From Moraxella oculi (GTDB taxonomy: Bacteria; Pseudomonadota; Gammaproteobacteria; Pseudomonadales; Moraxellaceae): 42,333 nt of DNA. Of the stretch, positions 38,020 to 42,333 are shown piece after piece; position 1 is the first letter of the stretch; each line of letters starts with the position of its first letter. The translations under genes and the position numbers were made by a program. Location of the stretch: positions 1 to 42,333 of the forward strand of contig NZ_JAMBAQ010000016.1 in assembly GCF_023336735.1 (NCBI RefSeq), read 5' to 3'. Under the pieces are notes generated by a model. That model saw nothing but the letters and a program-made list of their open reading frames with translations, did not search any database and had not been told where the DNA came from.

Positions 38020-40274
38020 TTTTTCTTCCCTATCACTGTTAACAAATTATCCGTAGAACTGTCAAATTCGCCCACCCCTGTATTTAATGCCGTCAAAACG
38101 CTGTCCGCCATCACTTTACCAACTTCCACGCCCCATTGGTCAAAAGGATTGATTTGCCAAATGACACTCATCACAAACACTTTATGCTCATAAAGTGCAA
38201 TCAAAGACCCCAAAGTTTTGGGCGTTAAAGCCGTCAAAAGCAAAGTCGTGGACGGCTGATTACCACGATATTGTTTAAACTGTCCAAAAGCATCATTGTT
38301 GATTTGCAAATTTTGGGGTAAGGCCTGATTGCCAAATGCCAATACTTGCGACTGAGCCAAGCAGTTGGCAAGCGATAATTTATGCTGATTTTCCAAATAT
38401 TTGTCGTGAGCTTGATTGGTATCATAGCGATTAATCGGCGTGATAAAATCGCAAGAAACCGCTTGGGTACCTTGATGTAACAGCTGATAAAAGGCGTGCT
38501 GGGCGTTTGAACCGATATCTCCCCACAAAATCGGACAGGTCTTAAAATCCACCTTTTGTCCGTCCCTTGTTACCGATTTGCCGTTAGACTCCATTTCAAG
38601 TTGGGTTAAATAATTGGGAAAAAATTTAAGCCGTCCATCATAAGGCAACACCGAATGGGCGTTGATGTTTAAAAACGAGGCATTCCACACGCCAATCAGC
38701 CCAAGCAAAACAGGCAAATTACCAGCAAAATCAGCACCAGCAAAATGCCTATCCATTTGGTTTGCCCCTGCCAATAGCTCATAAAAATTATCCATACCAA
38801 TTTTAATGGCAATGGCAAGCCCAATCGCCGACCACATACTAAACCGCCCACCAACCCAGTCCCAAAGCAAAAGCTGATTGTCAGGGTGAATGCCCCATTC
38901 GCTCATTTTGTCAAAGCGAGTGGATACGCCAATAAAATGGCGGTGTAGCACGGTGTGTTTGTTGTTGTGTGCGGACAATAGCCAGTGCAAGGCCGTTTTG
39001 GCGTTAGAGAGTGTATCAACCGTACCAAAAGATTTTGATGAAATGATGAATAAGGTCGTTTGTGGATTTAAAATTTTTAATAAATTATTGAGCTGCGTGC
39101 CGTCCATATTGGACACAAAATGCACATTGATGGCGGTATCCGCCCATTCATCAAGTGCCGTCGTTGCCATCAACGGTCCCAAATCCGAGCCGCCCACGCC
39201 AATATTAACCACATCAGTGATCGCCTTGCCTGAATAACCACGCCAGATTTTTTGGCGGATACGATTGGCAATCGTCTCACATTTTGCTAAGCTTTGATGA
39301 ACTTGGTCATTGACATCAACGCCATCCACAACAAGCACTTCGCCCTTTGGCAATCTAAGAGCGGTGTGTAAGGCAGGGCGATTTTCGGTGTCGTTGATTT
39401 TTTTGCCCGTCAGTAAGTCATTGATTTTATTAGATAAATCAAATTCATCTGCCAAATTTAACAAATTGTTTAAAATTGTCTCGTCAATCGCTTGCTTACT
39501 AAAATCCATAAAAATATCGCAAGCGTTGGCAGTAAACTTTTTACCACGAGTGGGATTGGATTTAAATAAGGCATTTAAATCTGGGGGATTTTGAGCAAGG
39601 GTGTGTAGAGTTTGCCAAGTGTTTTGATTGGGTTGATTGCTAGTAATATGATTAAAATCTGCTTTTTTGTAAGCGTCTTGCAAAAATTGCCCCAAACTTT
39701 GTGAGCAAAAACTTACCGCTGTAATAATATTTTGGTAAATTTGCCGATGATTTTTGTTAAAAATCGGCTCGTGATGGGCAATTCTATTTCTAAATTTACG
39801 AATTTCGTCAAGACTTTGGTGTAAAAACAAACGGTTGTCCGCCACACTTTTTTTGGGAGCATTGCTAAATACCACAAAAAATGCCTTATTCCATAGCACA
39901 CCGTCAAAGCGTTTGGTCAAAAACGATTGCCAAAACGCAAAGCTAAGATTGGGAATTAAAACCGACTGAGTTGTATGATTGCCCAATTGTTTGAGTGCTT
40001 TTTGCAATTCTTTTCGCCAAACTGGCAATAAGTTTTTAATAAGTAAATGATTTTTAAACCAATTTTGCCCATGCACAAAAGTCAAGGCATTGGCAATCGC
40101 GTTGCGTAATACAACTTCACAAATTTGCAAAGGTGCTAAAAAACTTGCCGATAATGCCATATTTTTTTGATATAAGCACAATGCCTGCTGTCTGTCCTGG
40201 CAAAGATTTAAATAAGTTTGCAATCGTTCGGACGACAAATTGTCAAAAATTTCATCAATTTGACTTGCATTCAT
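38016..40274 (-). CDS. pgi: Abi/HEPN-like domain fused to glucose-6-phosphate isomerase
   Basis: The 752-residue protein is about 200 residues longer than usual Pgi. Residues about 213-752 form a full isomerase: VNIGVGGSDLGP, SSKSFGTVDT, catalytic Glu562 in LEMESNGK, His593 in SNAQHAFYQL and Lys720 in FDQWGVEVGK. Residues about 10-205 match Abi-family proteins: ALCLYQKNMALSASFLAPLQ, EVVLRNAIANAL, LSFAFWQSFL, and FRNRIAHHEPIF with the HEPN-type R-x4-H (Arg162 and His167). No ATG exists between codons 39 and 256, so the isomerase has no separate ATG start. TAGGA lies about ten bases before the first ATG. Confidence 0.93.
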   Translation of the reverse strand: MNASQIDEIFDNLSSERLQTYLNLCQDRQQALCLYQKNMALSASFLAPLQICEVVLRNAIANALTFVHGQNWFKNHLLIKNLLPVWRKELQKALKQLGNHTTQSVLIPNLSFAFWQSFLTKRFDGVLWNKAFFVVFSNAPKKSVADNRLFLHQSLDEIRKFRNRIAHHEPIFNKNHRQIYQNIITAVSFCSQSLGQFLQDAYKKADFNHITSNQPNQNTWQTLHTLAQNPPDLNALFKSNPTRGKKFTANACDIFMDFSKQAIDETILNNLLNLADEFDLSNKINDLLTGKKINDTENRPALHTALRLPKGEVLVVDGVDVNDQVHQSLAKCETIANRIRQKIWRGYSGKAITDVVNIGVGGSDLGPLMATTALDEWADTAINVHFVSNMDGTQLNNLLKILNPQTTLFIISSKSFGTVDTLSNAKTALHWLLSAHNNKHTVLHRHFIGVSTRFDKMSEWGIHPDNQLLLWDWVGGRFSMWSAIGLAIAIKIGMDNFYELLAGANQMDRHFAGADFAGNLPVLLGLIGVWNASFLNINAHSVLPYDGRLKFFPNYLTQLEMESNGKSVTRDGQKVDFKTCPILWGDIGSNAQHAFYQLLHQGTQAVSCDFITPINRYDTNQAHDKYLENQHKLSLANCLAQSQVLAFGNQALPQNLQINNDAFGQFKQYRGNQPSTTLLLTALTPKTLGSLIALYEHKVFVMSVIWQINPFDQWGVEVGKVMADSVLTALNTGVGEFDSSTDNLLTVIGKKK

Positions 40275-40315
40275 TTGTATTTTATCCTACAATATCACTG
40301 TGAGCTAGGGGTCGG

Positions 40316-40333
40316 AACTGGTAGCAACCAGTT
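40316..40333. other. Hairpin in the galU-pgi gap
   Basis: AACTGGT and ACCAGTT form a seven-pair stem around a four-base loop. A smaller CTGTT/AACAG stem follows at 40337-40349. There is no T run, so it may be a leader structure of pgi or an mRNA processing/attenuation site rather than a terminator. Confidence 0.45.
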
Positions 40334-40372
40334 ATACTGTTTTTAACAGACCGCCTTAGACAAAGAGAAAGC

Positions 40373-41266
40373 CTACACCGATTGTCGGTTGTGGGCTTTT
40401 TGTTTATCCACACCCTGCCTTGTCGCAAAATACATAAACGCACGCATATAGCTTGTCATATCGCCAGCATCAAAGCTGTTACCCACCATCGTGGTTACAT
40501 CCACGCCTTGTGTGCCAATCAGTGCATCAATGGCATCGGTCAGCTGAATTTCATCGCCCACGCTTGGAGCGGTTTTGGCAAGATAATCAAAAATGGCATT
40601 GTCAAACACATAGCGACCCACCACCGCAAGGTTTGACGGTGCGTCTTTGGCGTTTGGCTTTTCCACAAAACCTGTAACAGGCAGCACTTGGTTTTGGCTT
40701 GATTTTTCAATGGTTTGAGGATTTTGTAATTTAGCAATGCCGTATTTGTCAATATCCGCTACCGCCACAGGATTGACAAGGATTTGTGAGCGAGCGGTTT
40801 TTTTAAATTCTTTTAGCATAAATGCCAAGTTTTGACTGGCATAATCGGTGTCAAATGGGTCAAGCACCACATCAGGCAAAAGCACAGCAAAAGGATTATC
40901 ACCCACCACCGCACGCCCTTGTAGCACAGCATGTCCAAGCCCCAAAGGCTTGCCTTGGCGTACGCTGGCAATCACCACATCATCTGGCAAAAAGTTTAGA
41001 CTGTCTGCCAGTTCATTTTTGCCCTTATTTCTCAATTGGTTGTCTAGTTCGCCATTGATGTCAAAATAATTTTCTATCGCACTTTTTTGGGCGTGATTGA
41101 CCAGCACGATGTTTTTAATGCCTGCTTGTATCGCTTCATCAACGACATAGGCAATGCTTGGGCGATTGCCAAGCGGTAGTAGCTCTTTTGGGATGGCTTT
41201 TGAAAGTGGGAGCATTCTTGTGCCAAAGCCTGCACAAGGAATGATGGCATGCTTCACGAAGTTCAT
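40373..41266 (-). CDS. galU: UTP--glucose-1-phosphate uridylyltransferase
   Basis: GalU makes UDP-glucose from UTP and glucose-1-phosphate, which feeds surface polysaccharide and LOS synthesis. The 297-residue protein begins with AIIPCAGFGTRMLPLSKAIPKE, the nucleotide-binding signature (GxGTRxLPxxxxxPKE), and carries FAVLLPDVVLD and GFVEKP further on. Length is normal. A perfect extended -10 (TGTTATAAT) lies 45 bases upstream of the ATG, so this is the likely promoter-proximal gene of the sugar-nucleotide set. Confidence 0.96.
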   Translation of the reverse strand: MNFVKHAIIPCAGFGTRMLPLSKAIPKELLPLGNRPSIAYVVDEAIQAGIKNIVLVNHAQKSAIENYFDINGELDNQLRNKGKNELADSLNFLPDDVVIASVRQGKPLGLGHAVLQGRAVVGDNPFAVLLPDVVLDPFDTDYASQNLAFMLKEFKKTARSQILVNPVAVADIDKYGIAKLQNPQTIEKSSQNQVLPVTGFVEKPNAKDAPSNLAVVGRYVFDNAIFDYLAKTAPSVGDEIQLTDAIDALIGTQGVDVTTMVGNSFDAGDMTSYMRAFMYFATRQGVDKQKAHNRQSV

Positions 41267-41310
41267 TTGGACTGCCTATATTGTGTTTTTGTTAATGGTT
41301 GAATGACCAA

Positions 41311-41319
41311 ATTATAACA
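41311..41319 (-). promoter_or_regulatory. Extended -10 promoter of galU
   Basis: The minus strand reads TGTTATAAT, a perfect TGn extended -10 with TATAAT, 45 bases upstream of the galU ATG. The -35 is weak, as expected for an extended -10 promoter. Confidence 0.65.
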
Positions 41320-41527
41320 CAATCACCACATCAAGACACAAGCACAGACACACCCAAATCATCAGCTCAAAAGCACGCAAAAACACAACACTGCCAAGGC
41401 TCAATCATCACAAAAGCCCTAAGTATTTTTCAGTGATGATCACAGACAATTTTTTTCGATTGAGATAAAAAATCAAAAAAACAACAAAAAATTTTTGACA
41501 GCAAAGCTAAAAATAATGCTAAAATGA

Positions 41528-41556
41528 TTGACATAAAGGCGATGCCTTGTTACCAT
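41528..41556 (+). promoter_or_regulatory. Promoter of the trimeric autotransporter
   Basis: TTGACA (41528-41533), a 17-base spacer, and TACCAT (41551-41556). A second TTGACA lies at 41495-41500 with TAAAAT 19 bases later, so there may be two starts. Confidence 0.5.
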
Positions 41557-41588
41557 GAAGTAAAGTAGTTTTTTCAATTTATATGGCG

Positions 41589-41620
41589 ATATTAAACCAA
41601 GAGTTGCTCTGGGTTGATAT
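41589..41620 (+). promoter_or_regulatory. 5' leader hairpin before the autotransporter gene
   Basis: The arms (41589-41603 and 41607-41620) pair over about 13 base pairs around a TTG loop with one A/G mismatch and one bulged A. It ends 27 bases before the AGGAG site. It may affect transcript stability or translation. Confidence 0.55.
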
Positions 41621-41659
41621 TTACCTATTTTCAAAAATCAATGGTGTAGGAGATGTCTT

Positions 41660-42333
41660 ATGAATAAAATTTTTAAAGTCAAGCGTAACTCGCTTGGTCA
41701 ATCGGTGGTATGCTCAGAAATCGCCACCTCTCGCTCAAAAGGTCGTGTGATCGCCTCTGCGTTGGCATTGGCTGTGGCAAGTACGGTAGCTGGTCAAGCG
41801 GTTGCTCAAGAAACATCGCACTACACGGAAGACACCACTCCCGCAACCAGCCTTGCTGCGTTTCAAATAGACTTGAATAAGTTCAAAACAAACGAAAATG
41901 CTGACAAAATTGCAAATCTAGAACTTGCTGTAGAAGAGACTGATAATAATCTTAACGGTCTTTTAGGTTGGTCTCAACAAGCTTATGAGACAATTGAAGA
42001 CAACCGTGTTGCTCTTGATGGCGTGGCTGATATTGTTAGTGCTTTGGACGCAACAGACGATGTCCTCATCGACGAAATCGCTGACAACACCAATGACATC
42101 GGTAAATTGGCTGTGATTTCTGAAACCACTGTTGATGAAGTGGCTAAGAACCGTGCACAGATCAAAGATAATAAAGCAACAATTGATGCTCTAACCACTG
42201 CATCTAATGTCCTCATCGACGAAATCGCTGACAACACCAATGACATCGGTAAATTGGCTGTGATTTCTGAAACCACTGTTGATGAAGTGGCTAAGAACCG
42301 TGCACAGATCAAAGATAATAAAGCAACAATTGA
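41660..42333 (+). CDS. UspA-like trimeric autotransporter adhesin, N-terminal part
   Basis: The gene runs off the window. 224 codons are visible. AGGAGA lies six bases before the ATG. The start MNKIFKVKRNSLGQSVV is an extended signal peptide region (ESPR) as in UspA1/Hag-type autotransporters, followed by a hydrophobic core and a cleavage site near AVAQ (about residue 50). A coiled-coil stalk begins around residue 80, with a hendecad/heptad feel and many ID, IADN and IKDN turns. A 147-base exact repeat (49 residues) begins at codon 134. The passenger and membrane anchor domains are outside the window, so the protein name within the family cannot be set. Confidence 0.88.
   Translation, partial: MNKIFKVKRNSLGQSVVCSEIATSRSKGRVIASALALAVASTVAGQAVAQETSHYTEDTTPATSLAAFQIDLNKFKTNENADKIANLELAVEETDNNLNGLLGWSQQAYETIEDNRVALDGVADIVSALDATDDVLIDEIADNTNDIGKLAVISETTVDEVAKNRAQIKDNKATIDALTTASNVLIDEIADNTNDIGKLAVISETTVDEVAKNRAQIKDNKATI
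42060..42333 (+). repeat. 147-base tandem repeat in the autotransporter stalk
   Basis: Bases 42060-42186 recur exactly as 42207-42333, a period of 147 bases (49 codons, seven heptads). The repeat continues to the window edge, so copy number is unknown. Confidence 0.9.

Larger units (their letters stand above)
41267..41659. other. Divergent control region between galU and the autotransporter
   Basis: No gene is seen. It holds the galU extended -10 (41311-41319, minus), an inverted repeat ATCATCAC/GTGATGAT (41404-41411 and 41433-41440), TTGACA boxes for the autotransporter, a 5' leader hairpin (41589-41620) and the ribosome binding site. No poly-G tract or AGAT tandem repeat, which are known phase-variation tracts of some Moraxella uspA genes, is present. 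Confidence 0.6.

Noticed and set aside
41267-41659. Search for poly-G or AGAT phase-variation tracts upstream of the autotransporter
   Set aside because: None is present in this region. Only the hairpin and promoter elements described were found.
41983-42312. Long open frame on the minus strand across the autotransporter repeats
   Set aside because: It is the antisense of the coiled-coil repeat and shares its 147-base period. It has no ribosome binding site and no family resemblance.

Overview
The window reads as a chromosomal segment of a Moraxella-type gammaproteobacterium. The reasons are the mixture of Acinetobacter/Moraxella-style gene order, a low-to-middling G+C look, and, at the right edge, the start of a UspA-like trimeric autotransporter with an extended (ESPR-type) signal peptide. 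The species cannot be fixed from sequence alone. Nearly all genes are housekeeping genes. The left edge carries a dead IS3-family transposase remnant.

Layout. 1-301: IS remnant and one IS end. 323-7196 (minus strand): a long co-directional run whose transcription order is a small membrane protein, pabC, mltG, tmk, a DegP-like protease, dapA, a miniature BamC-like lipoprotein and purC. It joins two classic enterobacterial neighbourhoods (pabC-mltG-tmk and dapA-bamC-purC). 7351-10109 (plus): aroE and a long acyl-CoA dehydrogenase. 10448-13813 (plus): a HisPJQM-type basic amino acid importer preceded by a large perfect inverted repeat. 13932-14819 (minus): hslO. 15003-20724 (plus): a five-gene set of an acyl-CoA-dehydrogenase-like flavoprotein, a rubredoxin/rubredoxin-reductase fusion and an NrtA/SsuA-type ABC importer with a Tat-exported binding protein. 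21017-22861: glmS. 22901-24825 (minus): CPBP membrane protein, a decayed toxin-antitoxin-like patch and a small secreted protein. 25082-28445 (minus): fadBA. 28842-32202 (minus): tig, clpP, clpX, with a terminator between tig and clpP. 32595-33221 (minus): rdgB. 33394-35491 (plus): a DUF898 membrane protein translationally close to an M48 peptidase. 35715-41266 (minus): galU, pgi, a UDP-glucose-dehydrogenase-like gene and galE, a sugar-nucleotide module resembling the galU-ugd-gpi-gne end of Acinetobacter K loci. 41660-end (plus): the partial autotransporter gene.

Most notable. (1) The pgi gene encodes a 752-residue protein: an Abi-family/HEPN-like domain with an R-x4-H motif (R162-H167) is fused in frame to a complete glucose-6-phosphate isomerase, with no ATG between codons 39 and 256. 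(2) The adjacent dehydrogenase-like protein keeps the UDP-glucose dehydrogenase fold signatures but has lost the GxGxxG motif and the catalytic Lys, Asn and Cys, so it looks like a pseudoenzyme. The two genes overlap by ATGA. (3) The bamC-position gene encodes only the segment that in E. coli binds BamD. (4) The flavoprotein/rubredoxin/ABC cluster is a coherent but functionally unassigned uptake-and-redox unit.

Regulatory sequence is visible in places: several candidate extended -10 promoters (TGnTAnnnT), a good TTGTCA-N17-TATAAT promoter for tig with an inverted repeat over its -10, and several clear intrinsic terminators. No tRNA, rRNA or CRISPR array was seen.
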